Below are positions 31,650 through 45,714 of a DNA stretch of 64,000 bases, piece after piece (positions within the stretch are counted from its first letter, which is position 1; each line of letters begins with the position of its first letter). This DNA comes from Monomorium pharaonis (Eukaryota; Arthropoda; Insecta; Hymenoptera; Formicidae). The DNA lies in NCBI RefSeq assembly GCF_013373865.1, contig NC_050471.1, positions 8,531,307 to 8,595,306 of the forward strand, read 5' to 3'. The notes beneath the pieces are model-generated. The model was not told where the DNA came from. It searched no databases and saw only the letters and a list, made by a program, of their open reading frames with translations. Made by a program: the position numbers and the translations under genes.

Positions 31650-34600
31650 TCACGTTTTGAGCACCTTCGACATCAGAGGCTTTACCACATGCTGGCTGGT
31701 CGACGGTGTACAAAAATCACATAAATAATTTTTCTTATCAACCACTACTCCCTTGGTCTCCACGCATTCTGAAAAAGAATTATATACGGTTACAGATATT
31801 TTTTATGAATATGTAACTTTTCGCAATAGTAGCTGCATAAGAACAGAGGTGTCTAGATTTGACTTGAGCAGATCATCAGTTTTTTTTCTTTAAGCTTCTT
31901 TGTTTTCTGATTTAAAGCTTAAAGTAAGAAATATCAAGAAATAATGTTAATAAAAAAAGTTGATAAATAATTCTTTAAAAATTGTTCAAATGAAGATAAA
32001 CAATATCAGATTGAATCCAATTAAACACCTTTGCATTATGACATCTACTATAATTTGTAATTTCTTATTCGGCAGAAAAAATAAAAAGATAGAACTTGAA
32101 ATGTACACACTAAATAGCAATTTCGATATGGCTTTTAAAGTAGCGATGATCAAACAAAACTCGATGGCGCGTGCAAATGTTTCTATGTCGCAACATGCAA
32201 TAGTTAACACTTTGAACGCCTGAAAATTAAGCTGCTGGGCTTCGATATTCTTACAATTACAGATTATACAAAATAAAATTTCTGTAGAAGATTAAAAAAA
32301 AACTACATGAATTCTTATAGCTAATGTGTTTATTAATTGATTGGAAATGAGTCAGTTTTTAATGAGTTTGTGTAATCTTTATCATGATTTGCTAGCATGA
32401 AGTCAGAAGCACAAGTTGATGTGCAAATGCGTGTATTCAGCGCTCAAAATGTTAAACTAACCGAATTGTATGAAAACTTGGTGTCAATACCTAAGTGCAG
32501 ATACTTGTCACATGCGCTGCAATGCACTAGATTCGTTTCCAGGTCGAGCCTTTGGGCGGTATGACAGCGACTGCAGTGCGGGCAATAGCGACCCTTTCGC
32601 CACAGCCTTGTTATCGCATAAAGATCATGTGGTTAGTGAAGTCAGGTAAGGGTATATTACGTATTATGTGGTGCTCTTGGTACATGGAGAAGGGGGGATA
32701 TGTCACGTGCTATACGCTTCTTGTATAATTCGATAGTAAAAAGATATCTTAAATAAGTATTTTTTTTTAAACAAAACTCAAAAATTCAATTCTCGATTAA
32801 TAACTGATTAAGTATGTAAAAATGGATAACAAAACTTTATTTTTACATCTGTTTTTAGTTAGTTAGCTTTAGTTTATTTAACTGTAATTTGATTTTAAGA
32901 AAATTTTGAATAAAAGTTGTAAATAGGCATACTTAATATAAGTATATCACAAAATTTAAAAAATTTTTAAATTAAGGACTGGTTGTTCCAACTTCTTGGT
33001 AAACTTACCTACCAGGTATGTGTCTATCTTCATTTCTTTTCTTAAATAAATAAAGACAACCATACATTTATTTGATAGGTAAGTTTACCAAGAAGTTGGA
33101 ACAACCGACCCTAAGTGACTGTCAATTGTCACAAGAGGATCAGTGAAATTTCAAAAACAAGAAAAACTGTAAATTTTCGCTAAAGAGTATCTTTTTGTTC
33201 GCAAAGTATATTTCTTACTGAACAACCCGCATATGTCTTTGATGAGAAGAAAAGATGTCGAAAAAGTGTTATGATGTGAGCCATGGAGATTATCAAGCAA
33301 TTGAAGCCCAGCGTAGTTTGGAAAAATTAACGATCGACTATACTTACTTCGAGCACGGTACACAGAGCGTTGAGACATATACTCGAGTATTTTTCTCGCC
33401 TTTTTTATATTCGTGTTGCCATTGTGCAACGCTGTTTCGGTCTGAATTAGCACCACCAGGCTCCCTCGAACCACAATTTGCGCAGACGGCACATTCCTGA
33501 CAATGCCATCTTCCCTGCGGCACACGTCGTAAACCAACACAATAGATATGATACCTAAACATTTGACGTCAAGTTAAATTCTGTAAAGGTTCGAAAAGCT
33601 ACATATATATAATCCTATATAATACTTATAGAAATTAGAATTCATATTTTATTTACATGTATACTCAGTATACTGTTCTTTCTTTTACTTTTTAAATTAA
33701 AAAAGTCATTAAAACGTTGATAGTTTCTGAGTTGTAATTGTATAAGTTATAATGTAATATATAACATATTTTGGCTGAGTTCGGAGAGACGCTATTAGCG
33801 CTAAAAGTATCATTCTATCCTTGTTGCTCAATGAATGTCGAAGAAAGATAAAGCACGCTCACAGCGCCAAAAGCGTGCTCTTCGAACTCAACCTTTGAGT
33901 TTTTAAAAGTATATACAACTCACCCACGATCACACATATCACAGAAAAGCATCTTGTCTTCGTCTGCGGGATCATGACATTGCGCACACGTTTTACAATC
34001 AGTGCATTGCCATGCATATGATTGAATGTGTGGTACCATATCCAATGTTAAATCTATACAAGATGGATGAACTGAAAATAATAATGACCTCAGTAAAAGC
34101 CCTTTATATATCTAATTGTAAGATATTATTTACCGTTTCCATTGCATGTACCACATTGGATTAATATCTCGTTTTTGTTATGTTTATTTAGAACTTTCAG
34201 GCACATTTTGCATTTCAACTTTGTATCATCCTTTGCGTTTGAGATTTCCATATCTACTTCATCCATGGTTGATTGAGATCCTTCCGTATCTTGTGTACCT
34301 TCACTGGAGGACGAACTGTTCAAATGCAATTATTATACATTATATCTTTGCAATCTTTTATTTATATTATTATAAAATTATAATATATCTTTTATTTATA
34401 TTATTACAAAATATTATACAAAAATATGAATTTTATTATCAATAAAAAGTATTATATAAATAAATTCTAAAATGCTCAAAAAATGCATTTATAAATGGTA
34501 TTCTTTTGTATTCTGCATATATATTTTAAATTAAAAAAATGTTTTTTATAATATTTTATAACATTGCAATCTACCTTGAGTCATCAGAAGACGATTCACT

Positions 34601-37600
34601 ATCGCTGTCGCTTTGAGAACCTTCCGACTGACTATCACTTTTACGCTCATTAGGTCGCGTGGGTCCATATAAGACTGTATTCAGCGGATAATATCTCAGT
34701 TCTGCTGGTGTATATTCTCGATAATAATCAGTATATTGTCCTGGTATCAGAGCAACAGGATAATGTCCTACTTTATGCTCCGAGTCGATTTTCTGTTGCT
34801 TCTGCTGTGGTTGCTGAATCGTGAAAGTCTGCAGATCTAAACAGTATTTGCGCTGTTCCTTGCGAGCTTTGTTTAAGTTGGCGTTCCATGTAAATGCGGA
34901 CTGCATTGCCATTTCCGCAAGGTCTATCCTGTTTCTCTCCGCATTTGCGGCTGCCGTCAATTCCTTCTGCTTCTTGGAATGTTCCTTAACTTGTTTCTCG
35001 CGCATATGCTTACGATATTCTTCGTACTGATCAGGGAAATCACTGCACATTACGTCTAGTACTTCCGAGCTACATACTGCAGTTAATCCTATGTAACATG
35101 ATATAATACATAAATACATTATGTAATAACATATAATATATATGTAAATATAAATAAAAAAATTCTTATATCAATTTTTATTTTAATTTTTATATTTTTT
35201 CAGAAACAATTATAAAAACAAAGTAATTTATTATATAAAAAAATTAAAAATCTTAGCAATTTATAGACGTAAATTATTTTTCAAATTTTTAAATAAATCT
35301 TAGATAATGTTATAAGTCTTGACTAAAAAAATTTGTTTTTATATTATCTATATATAATAAAATAATAAAGTTGTATGTACAGATATTTATGTAAAATAAA
35401 TCTGTTATATAAGATAAAAATTTCTTCTTCTATAGAAAAATTAATATAGATTACAGACTTACCCATATCGCACATCGCTTCACTGACTAATCCATTCTCC
35501 CTCAAATAATTTCTCTCTTCCATATCAACTACTCTGCGTTTGAGATCAGGATATTTACGTTTAAAAGACTTTACGCCAAGATACTGTGATATCTGTTCCT
35601 GTATCATAAAGGTTTCACCCTTTCGATCCAGTGGCCATTCGTATTCTGCTATTTTATCAACAGTGAAAGGTCCTTCATCGGGATCAAAATTAATTTCCAT
35701 TCTTCGGTTCTTTACTTTAACTTTTTCCGATTCTGTCGTGGCGGTGCTCAAGACACTACCCTGCGACTCTTCATTTATTATTGTCTCCGAAGCTGTAAAA
35801 AAATAAATTTTTATGAAAAAGTGCAGTTAAGATTATCGTTTTTTTATATAAATTCCTGTAGATTAACTGAATAAATAAAGACATTTTACATTTATACAAC
35901 TTTTAACAACTTTTTTTACACATTCTTTAATGTTAATATTATTAATATTATATCAATAGATATAATAAAAGATTCATACATTTACATTTTGTTATAATTC
36001 TAATTAATTTTTTCTTATAATATTTTATTATTTTTAATATTTTCTCTTGGTCTAAAAGATATCTTCACTAAATTCTAAATATAAATAAAATCTACTACAG
36101 TTTAATTAAGATTTTAAAACATGGACGTCATGTCATATCGACACAATTTACACATTCAAAAAATATTATTTATAAACATATGTACAAATGCACAGACAGT
36201 GTATATATACATTTATATAGATGAAATACGAATTAATACGAGCGCTTTTAGCGCTGCTAAACACAGCATAATTGCAACACATATTGCAAATAAAAGAAGT
36301 GATGTACACTGCCTCGTATATGAGCACATCATTATAATTTTGTATTTAGTTACTTGAGAGACATCTTATGCCACAAGAAAAGATCTATTCTTAGCCAGCT
36401 TGAAATTTTGGATGTGTACCAATACATTCAATTCAAACTCTTCAATGACTAAATTAAAGATAGTTTTTTTTAGATATAATTTATTCTTGTAAAAAACCAT
36501 ATAATTATAATTATTAATATAAAAATTATTTTCATATATAATTATATTTTGATTTTATTTATATCAGTAAATATTATTAACGAATATATAATTCTGTAAT
36601 GCATAGAATATACTTTTAAACCAGTGAAATTCTGTAACTCTTAACAAAAGTGTCGTTATAGTATCGTTGCGCATCTTTTCATCATCTATAATGTACAACA
36701 ACAATATAATGGTACCAATATTATCGTTAAGAGTTACAGAATCCTACTCCAGATATTATTAAATAAGAGTATTATTCTTAAAAAAGTATGTAAAAACTAT
36801 AAACAAGAAAATATAAAAATATAATAAAATAAATGTTAGTGTAGACATATTATCTACGTATATATAGTAAAAAATATTAAATTATATTATTAAAATATAC
36901 TGCACATAAAACAGCATACACTTATACATGCAATATAAAATTTAAAACAATGAGAAAGTGATATTTACATTATCGTGAAATTATATTTATGTAATATTAA
37001 TGATGGTATATGTAATATTATGTAATATTAATAATGCAATGTATTATAATATTATATTGTATTTATCATATTATATATTAATATTAATATGTAAATACAT
37101 ACTCGGTGCTGGTATATTTCTAGCCGGTGTTTGAGACCTTGAACCAGATTCGGCGCTCATTCTTGTTTCTTCATCAATCACTTGCACTGTCGACACTGTT
37201 TCACCTCTGATGGCTGTCGAATCTGGTTGCTTTTTCGACGTTGGTGTCAGCCAATTCGAATGTCCGGGAGGTACAGGTATCTCTTTAATCCCGTCCGATA
37301 TTTTACCTTTATTTTCGGCATGTTGCTTTACTGCCGACTTCTGCGTCCTCTCAGAAACGATTTCTAAGGCTGGTTTTTTATGCTGCTCGTCAGCTTTCGA
37401 AACCAATAAGCTCTGATTAGACGCTTTTGTCGGATCTTCTTGAGTGCATAACGAACTTGTAGGATCTAGTACCGCAATCTCCGAGTTCGAGATTTTGGAA
37501 TCCTTTTTTGCCGCTTCTTTACGACCTAACGCGGAGCTTTTACGATCTATGGGTGGTTGCTTTAGCGCCTTGTAAAGTTCTGATGATTTCCGAAGTGATT

Positions 37601-40600
37601 CTTGTTGTACTGGTGTTTCGTCAATAGTGATGACAGCCATCGTCGATGCCTCTATAGCTGATAAGTCTTGCTCTATACGAGTTTTTTTTCCAATTTGAGG
37701 CTCTACGTTATCTAGTTTCCGTTTACCACGACCTAGATATACATAGAAAAAAAAAAAATCTTTTATTAAAAAAAATTATTATATATAAAATTAATTTAAT
37801 TTTTATATTTAAAAACAAAGAAAAATAGAAACTGAATGTTAATCCAAAGAGTTATCTTATAAATAAGTTTTTTCTTAAAAAAGAAGTTTTTAAGTTTTTT
37901 ATGAAATTTTTTCAGTTTTTAAAAAATTAGTTTTTTCTTTTTTAATATTATGAAAGAGACAAACCTCGTCCTCCTCTGCCTCTCTTTGGTGGAGCATAAC
38001 TTTTCTGATTCCTGCAAGTTCTCTTAGGCCTCTCGTTTTCTCTGTGTTCGAATTGTTGCGGAGGAACTTGCTGTACATCATCTAATGCCAAGGGATCTCT
38101 GGGTATCAGCATTTGCGCGGATGGCTGTTGTTGCTGTTGCACTGTCGCAGGATTTCTTCGCGGTCTGCCTCTCTTCTTCGGCACCTTAATATCGGCTCTA
38201 TTGGGCGACACCTCCTCTATGATGACAACATCCTGGCTGGAGTTCGAATTTTCGTTAACGATTATCAGTTCCGGGCGATGTTCGATGATTTCGCAATCCG
38301 ATAATCCACCCGGCGAATTTTTGCATATATCCTTGAACTTGTCGGACGCATTATCTGACCGTACTTGCGTGATACTGATCTCCTGGTTGATCACGTTCAT
38401 CTGCTGTCGACTGATCAAACTCGTTTTCGGATCGAATAATAGTTTCTGCTGTTGCTGCTGCTGTTGTTGCTGCTGTTTCTGATCCCGACACATTACTGGT
38501 TGGATTGTGACCTCCGGCAGAATCTGCGAGAGCTGCGTCTCTAACTTAGATTTCTTGCTTTCAATTGGCGAGATTGTTACATCTTTACGTTTGGGCGATA
38601 TTTCGATCTGTTGCTGGGCGGTCTCCGTCGGTTGCTGTTTTCTGTTCTGCATCTGCACCGGCTCGATCGTCAGTTCAGAACGATTGCTCTGTAGAATGGA
38701 CGGATGACCGCTGGTCTTGATGATTTTCAATGGAGATTCTTTATGCCCTGCAGCGTGTTCCATATATCTGTGAGAAAAATTTATTGCTGGATCCACAGCC
38801 GCTGGATCTTTACCTTTCTGCGCGGTGGACTCGCCGTGACTGTCACAGGTTACGATCGTAGGGTGACCGGTTTTGGACAGTTTGATTTTCATCTCTAATG
38901 GTGAATCGGCGGCATCTCTGCGTCGCTGCTGTTTGTCTTTCTTCTCGGAAGAAGAACCGGAAGATGGTGTTTCTACCACCGAAGCGTCGCCGGTTTTAAA
39001 TAGCTTAATCTTCATCCCGAGTGACGAGTCGCTGCCTTTCGAATATTCTGCATCGGCACGCGTGGTCTTACTTTGATGCTCCTCAGCGATAATTTCGCTT
39101 TGCACAATGGAAGCGTCGCCGCTCTTGGACAACTTGATTTTCATGCCGAGTGGAGATTCCGTTCTCTTCGGCATTTCTGCCTGACCCTCTCCCCGTGATC
39201 TCGACTCTTCTGTTAACTCTGTTTTATTAGAAACCACTGACATATCTCCAGATTTAGATACTTTAATCCTTGGAACGCTGCTTGTAGATAATCCAAAAGT
39301 TTGTAATACATCTTGCTCTTCGGTAACGTCCGGCGATATTAACGATGCCGCTTCGCCTGTCTTCATCTTGATCTTGAGCCCGGAAGACTCTGGTGTTTTC
39401 ACTGTGTCTTGCAATATCTCAGACCTGTCTTTATGTTTCATTTCCTTAACATCTTCTGTGACTTCGGAATGTATAATAGACGCGTCTCCGGTTTTAGATA
39501 ACTTTATTTTCATACCAAGTGGCGACTCGGTGCGTTTAGGTGGTTCAGGTACCTCCAATTTGTCCTTTGTATCTTCAGTGTTGTCTACCGAAATAATAGA
39601 TGCAGCGCCTTTGCATTTAGATAGCTTTATCTTCATTCCAATCGGAGACTCAGTCCTTTTCGGTAGCTCCGGATGATCTTGCTTTTCCTTCGTCTTCGTA
39701 GACAAATCCTCGGAAGCATCCGGAGATACGATGGAAGCGTCACCGGTTTTCGACAGTTTAATTTTCATACCAATCGGAGAATCCGTTCTTTTCTGCGTGA
39801 CTTCTTTGTGCTCTTCTAAAGATTCTTGCCTGTCAGTCTGAATAATAGAAGCGTCACCAGTTTTTGAGAGTTTGATCTTCATTCCAATTGGCGATTCTGT
39901 TCTTTTTGGGCTTCCTTGCGGCATCTCCAATTTCTCCTTGTGTTTTGTGAGAGCTTCTTTGGTATCTTGTTGCTTGGAATCGGAGATAATCGAGGCATCT
40001 CCAGATTTGGATAGTTTTATCTTCATACCGATCGGCGAATCCGTTCTCTTCGGCTCTTCGATTTTGTACTTCACCTCCTTCGAATCGTCTGGACTTTCGT
40101 GTTTTTCTATACCCACAATTGAAGCGTCGCCGGATTTAGAGAGCTTGATTTTCATACCGATGGGAGATAATGACGATGTGTTCTCAGTGGTGTGCCACTG
40201 GTTGACCTCATCCAGATTTTCGTTGGATATTATGGATGGATGGCCTCCCTTCGATAATTTCAATTTAATCTTTCCTAACTTTTGACCTGGACTGTCATCT
40301 GGATTCGGTGAATTCGTAGCCGATCGGATCTTTGGACTCTTTGGTGATCGTGGTTCGCTGCAATCTGTGATCGCTGATTTGGCGATCTTTAGGATTATTC
40401 TCGGCGAACCGACGTTCTCCAAGTCCGAATGTTTCTCAAAATCCTTGCGCGGCGTGTCTGCACCTTTCAACTCAACTTTATCGGCCGATTTTGGTGATTC
40501 CAACATTCTCGAGTACGCGATAGCTCTCGCGTCCTTCGGTATAAGAAGACTATCGTTCGGACTGATAGAAGATTCCAATACCTTAGATGAATCCGGAACG

Positions 40601-43600
40601 GGTATCTCGATCTTTGGCGGTTCCTTCAATCGCTCCTCCAATATTGACACCCTCGGAATCAGTTCGCATGCTTTCAGAATACCTTCACTTGACAACGATC
40701 TAATTTCGGGTACAGCTCCTTTTTCCTTGTGCGATTGTTCCACCGTTTGCGCATTCAAGGAGTTATCCGCGACAGAAGTGGTATCAGATAAACACATGCG
40801 AGTTTCTTCATTTAGTTCTTCGGTGTCCTTCACGACAATATTAGGAACGTTCTGCATCTGCGTCGCAAATTTTCGCTCATTCTCTAGCTTAGCCGCCTCC
40901 GATATGATCTCTGCTTCCGAAATGGAGATCGAATCCGTAGCATCAGCGTTCCTTAGATGCGCTAATTCGGACTCGGCGTTCGTAAAATTGTCTATTTCAT
41001 CGGGCACGTAGAGCTCCGCGTTCGCCTGCTTTGTTATGTCCTCGACGACGCTCTCCACCATTTTCGGCGAGAGTACTAGTGAGTCTATCGTTTGCTCCTC
41101 TGATTCCTGCAAAAACTTCACCGCGGATTCCAATTCCGAGATCTCCGAACTCGACTGCGAATTCTCGATGACGGTTGGAGTATCGGTATGCCGGGAAAGA
41201 CTCTCGCTCGGTATTACACCCTCCAGAATATCCTGCGGCAGCTCCAGTTTCGTTTCGCTTTCTTCTAAATCAACGGCCTCCAATCGACTGCTCTCAAAAT
41301 CCACGTCCAGATCGTTCTGCTGCAAATTACTATCCGTTTCAAGAGACTCTTCCATCTTATCGTTACTCGCCGTCTCACTAACCAGCTCCGCACTCATGTC
41401 TTCGTTCACTTTTAAACTAGTATCCTTGTTTTCGGTAGTTTTATCGTTACTCGGTATGTTGATATCAGTCTCGCTCGTTTCATTATCTCTGTTTGACAAA
41501 CAACTAACAATAACATTTGTTATGTAGTCCGAACTCTGCGTCATGGTTGCTTCGCTTTGATTTGCTTGATCTAATAAAAGATCCATATCAATGTTTTTAC
41601 TTACTATCTCCTCCATTAAGGTTTTATCCTCAGTTTTCATATCCTTTAACGAAGAATTTTCATTGTCTGACATAAGTGTTATGTCCAAAAGTCCTTCTAG
41701 AGAATCTACGGTTTGAACGGTAGCTGGAGCATCCACATTTGCCAAATCTTGAGGCAGTTTCTCTATTAACTTTTCAGTACTCATTTTTTCGTCTGAGCTC
41801 TTTTGTGATAAAGAGATTTCGTCGATATTTGATTGTACCTCTTTTAAATTAGCATCAGTGGATTCTTTTATAATTGGTTGCATATTATTCTCTTCAACTG
41901 TCGGCGCTACATCGATTGAGTTTTTCGATTCCATAGGTATTTTCGCAATTCTTTCACACGGTTTCGTTTTTTCATCGTCTTGTAAATTGATATTCTCTGA
42001 ATTTGCTTGGACATCCTCTGGAATTACTGATTCCGAAACTAAATTTATTTCATTCACTTTCTTTTCCTTTTCAGTAATCTTTTCAATTTCTTTAACTTTA
42101 TCCTCGTCTAAATCTGATATTTTTATTGCTGTCTCATTCAATGATATCTCAGCTGTAATATTTTCCGCGACTTTATCTTCCTTCCGTACTATGTTACAAA
42201 TGTAATCTGTTACATCATTTTCTGGAGCAATCAAATTTTCAGTTAATGAAGAATTTGTATCATTCTCTAATAATATATTGGAAGACGTAACATTTTCCAA
42301 AGATAATTTACTTTCTACTTTTATAGACGAATTGTCTTGTTTTAGAACACTTGATTCAGATTGATTAGACATTTGCACTGGTTTATTTTCTATCAATGCA
42401 GTTTTATTTTGATCTTTGTTAACAGATAATGATGCAGCTTCCAATATCTTTCTTTCTACATTTTCTATTTCTTCAACTTCGGATTTGCTTACATTTTCTA
42501 AACTACTTGAATCTTCGTGCGAAATCAGAATAGAATGTAATTCTTCAAATTTACTAGATGTAGTATTATTAATTTCAGATTTTTCTAATAACACAGATGG
42601 AAATTGATCAATGGATTTTTCATGTTTAACCGAGGTTAGTGTTTCAAGAACATCTTGTGTGCAAACATTTGTATCTTCAGAATTATTACCATCAGATGTC
42701 GAATCACTCTGTATTATCAAATTTTTAGAGCTCAAATCTGAATTTTCCTCACTTAGTAAGTGACTACCTGCAGGTACATCAGTTATATTCTTTTCTTCAG
42801 CATCTGGACGATTCCTTGATATATCTTCATTTAAAATTAAATCTTTGTTAGTTGTATCTGATGCAGTTTGAAGTACATTTGTATCCATTAGTACAGATGT
42901 TTCTTTTTTAGTCTCCACTACATCTGCACTATCTTGATTATCAGAAGTTACAACAGTTTTTTCAAGATCCTTCTGTATAAAAGTGACATCTACCTCCTGA
43001 GAATTATTATTTTTATTCGTCGCGTCTGTCATACTTAATTCCTTATCAGATGTTTTGGTTAAAGTAGACTCCTGAATTTTATTTACTGAAACAATATCCC
43101 TATCTTCGCATTCAAGAACGTTTGCATCAACAGCAGGACAACTATGCTCATTTGCTTCTTTCGTATTTGGCAGTTCTTTTTCACTAGAAATTGCTAAATC
43201 TTGCTCTTCTGTTTCAGAACCTAGTGCTAATGTACTTGATTCTATTTCAGTATTTTCTTCCCTTTGTTCTATATTCTTTGTTATTTCCATTGTTAATATG
43301 GCAGATGTATCAACAATTGTATCTGCAGTTTCTTTCAAAGTTTCATTAGAAGATTGATGTTCTAATGCTGTTCTTTCAGTTGTATTCATTTCGATTTCAG
43401 TATTATTTTCATTTTGTTGTGTGCGAGTTAATGTTTCAATATCAACACACTCTGATACTTTAGTTGACGCAGTATCGTCTACATCTTCTTGTACTTCTAA
43501 AACTTGTTGCAACATTTCACTTTGATTAGAATTTTCTGACTCTATTTTATCTAGATCTAATTTGCTATCTATAACAGTTTCTACTTTCGCGTTTAATTCT

Positions 43601-44664
43601 TCCGAGATAGCCACACTCGTGTCATTTAACTTTGAAGAAATCTCAGTACTTTGCTCCAATATATCGGTTATTTCACAACTATCTTCCTTGTGCTGTTTTG
43701 CAGAAACATCCGATGACGAAGTTTCCCTATGAGTAGAAAGTGATGGGGTTTCTTTAGGCGAGTCATTGTCATTCATGTCAGTTTCCTCCGAATCCTCAGA
43801 GTTGTATGCTTCTCCTATCAATTGTAAACTCTTGCTAATGTTTCCACAAGCTATTACTACAGGCTTTAAACCACTCTTGGTTTCGTTTTGGCTGTCAATG
43901 ATATTGTCAACAGTTTCATCCGCCGTTTTCTTAGCGTCGCTCATCTCGTGACCCATGGGAAAAACAATGTCCACTTGTTGCTCGTCTCGGACAGTTCCCT
44001 GTAAAGTATCGTTTGACGTGACAGTCAACGAATTATTATCAATGCACGATTTGTCATTGGAAGACAATTCTGATGTACAAACCATAGTGGATGTATTAAT
44101 AACTATTTCGCTAGTCTTTACGTCGAAAGCTTCATCGCGTTTAAAGTCCACATCTGCGTTTTCCGAGGCACTCATTTCCGCGATAACTGACGGTTCCGTG
44201 CGTGTCTCATTTTCACAGGTAAGATCAGACATTTCTTCCTGCAACTCACAAATGCTATCTGTACACTTTTCAGACACAATACTAGATTCGCTGGTATTAT
44301 CAATGCTTGAGATATGAAGAGTACTAGAAGTGAGATTAGCTATCTTAGAAGAAGTCTGTTGTTGTATTACTGGGTTTAAGTCCTTTGACTGCAAAGTCAG
44401 TTCTACCTTTGAATCCGTAATAATCTGTGAAAGAGCGGCAATCTCGCTCTCCAGGGTCGACTCGCCGACCTGCTCACCGGACTGTACGCCGATGATATCG
44501 TTGATATCCATCATGCTCAGGGCCTCGGTATCGTATGTCTCGGTGTCGCTGTCAACGCCGTATGGCGCATAACGGGCTGGGGAGCTGTCCTTGGAAGATT
44601 TTTCTTTTTGTTCCTGATTCCGGTCCTTAGAGCCAAATAGGCCCATGTTAGAACCGTCGGACAT
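31650..44664 (-). CDS. e(y)3: SAYP / enhancer of yellow 3 (PHF10-related PHD protein)
   Basis: Nine exons on the minus strand: 44664-37965, 37732-37103, 35792-35463, 35088-34575, 34315-34134, 34071-33924, 33554-33348, 32606-32491 and 31768-31650; 8946 nt, 2981 aa. SAYP is the PHF10/BAF45a-type subunit of the PBAP remodeller and links it to TFIID (established in fly). Exon 1 encodes a 2233-residue acidic Ser/Thr-rich region, then about 13 lysine-rich peptide repeats (residues ~1460-1990), polyglutamine (~2065) and an AT-hook 'KKRGRPRRNP' (~2165). Exons 3-4 carry the SAY domain ('EGPFTVDKIAEYEWPLDR', 'YLGVKSFKRKYPDLKRR'). PHD1 starts at C2759 ('CKMCLKVL'); PHD2 is 'CAQCHDPADEDKMLFCDMCD' through 'WHCQEC' (~2815-2862). 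A further ~110 residue Cys/His-rich tail follows. I chose ATG 44664 ('MSDGSNMGLFGSKDR') over an in-frame extension to 44832, whose Arg- and Ala-rich translation looks like 5' untranslated sequence. Longer than fly SAYP (about 1850-2000 aa). Confidence 0.95.
32975..33113. mobile_element. Palindromic MITE in SAYP intron
   Basis: The left arm GGTTGTTCCAACTTCTTGGT continues AAACTTACCTACC and mirrors the right arm GGTAAGTTTACCAAGAAGTT, which continues GGAACAACC. The arms are nearly perfect over about 37 bp. TTAAGG and CCCTAA at the ends suggest a TAA-type target site. Confidence 0.85.
33773..33893. mobile_element. Palindromic element, shared-core family copy E2
   Basis: Ends GGCTGAGTTCGGAGAG and CTCTTCGAACTCAACC mirror each other with a few mismatches. 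The core TATCCTTGTTGCTCA is at 33816-33830 and matches the elements at 23352 and 49043, while the outer arms differ. Located in the SAYP intron between the two exons that encode PHD2. Confidence 0.8.
36629..36742. mobile_element. Short element with 17-bp terminal inverted repeats
   Basis: ATTCTGTAACTCTTAAC at the left is the exact reverse complement of GTTAAGAGTTACAGAAT at the right; the 80-bp middle is not palindromic. MITE-like, in a SAYP intron. Confidence 0.7.
38690..40285 (-). repeat. Coding tandem repeat: lysine-rich SAYP peptide array
   Basis: About 13 copies of a unit near 'SPIGMKIKLSKTGDASII' occur at roughly 35-50 residue spacing inside exon 1 of the SAYP gene. Central copies are almost identical at the peptide level. 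Outer copies diverge ('GKIKLKLSKGGHPSII' first, 'SPLKIIKTSGHPSIL' last). Spacers are acidic or Ser/Thr-rich and vary in length, and the nucleotide copies differ at many third positions, so the motif looks maintained by selection and not freshly amplified. Confidence 0.95.
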
Positions 44665-45714
44665 TGTTTCGATGATCCGTGCAGGGAACGTTACTACACC
44701 TGCTACTGCTGCTGCCGCCGCCGTCCCTGTCACCACCGCCGTACATTTATGCGGAATTTTCGTTCCACGGTCAGACGTGAATAAAATCTCTGCACGTACA
44801 AATCGGGTGTGCCTGCGTCGCTGCAAGTGCACCGTGTTAGAATTTCCGCGATATTCTAACGTGAAATTGACCGATCCTCGGATCTCTACTTACCGCTACA
44901 TCGCTCCCTAACTTGTTTTCACACGAACGGCGAACATAACCAATGTTCCTCTACATTTATGCGCGAAGTCAGTCCCGATGAATTACACGTATTGCACAAA
45001 TGGACTATAACACAGGACGATATATCGTATCACCTGTTCGCCTATCTGGCTTTCGACGAGACGGGATCGATACGCAAGCATCTATGCTTCACGGTTTTGA
45101 AAATATATTTTTGCCAAATCGTAAAACATTTACTAAAATACTGACGCCAACTTACTGCATCGAAATGAGACGGTGAGTACGGTGACCCCCTGAAAAATTC
45201 CCTAGCTTTTAATGGTATATGCACATAGCAACATGACGTATAACAAAATTGTCCATAAAAATTGCGTGTGGACAATAATTCATTTCTTGATTATTTGAGA
45301 AAATAGATATCGGAATATTTCGAAACTAATAATTATAAATTAAATTATCTATATAAATTTAAAAAAACGAGTGCATATTTCATCAATTTAAATTTCTTTT
45401 TGCACTTTATTGAAAAAGTTATATATAACTGCAATAAATATGCATCATAAATTTATATTTAATTTCTTATATTATATAATTCATATATAATTTTAATCAG
45501 TTTATTATATGCTATTAGTAATTATGATAATTTTAGATTATCATAAAAATTAATATTTTTTTAGAAATATGATTTCTGGAAATGTAAAATACTATTTATA
45601 TCTCATAATACACTCTGTAAAATAAAAAAGAATTATCTCTTGAAGTATAAAATAGTTTCTTAATCTATAAAATATATATCTCTATTATTATTTAAAATTA
45701 ATACAAATATGATT
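44665..45714. other. SAYP-ESF1 intergenic region
   Basis: About 1 kb. 44665-44900 is GC-rich, continues the SAYP reading frame upstream without a convincing start, and is probably SAYP 5' untranslated sequence and promoter. 45290-45714 is AT-rich and should hold the ESF1 3' untranslated region. No other feature seen. Confidence 0.5.

Noticed and set aside
44665..44832. N-terminal extension of SAYP
   Set aside because: Open and in frame, but Arg- and Ala-rich with no conserved look; the start at 44664 gives a natural acidic N-terminus. More likely 5' untranslated sequence.
38113..44911. Many open frames on the plus strand across the large SAYP exon
   Set aside because: They mirror the minus-strand coding exon (Ser/Phe/Ile-rich shadows of acidic Glu/Ser codons) and have no family motifs.
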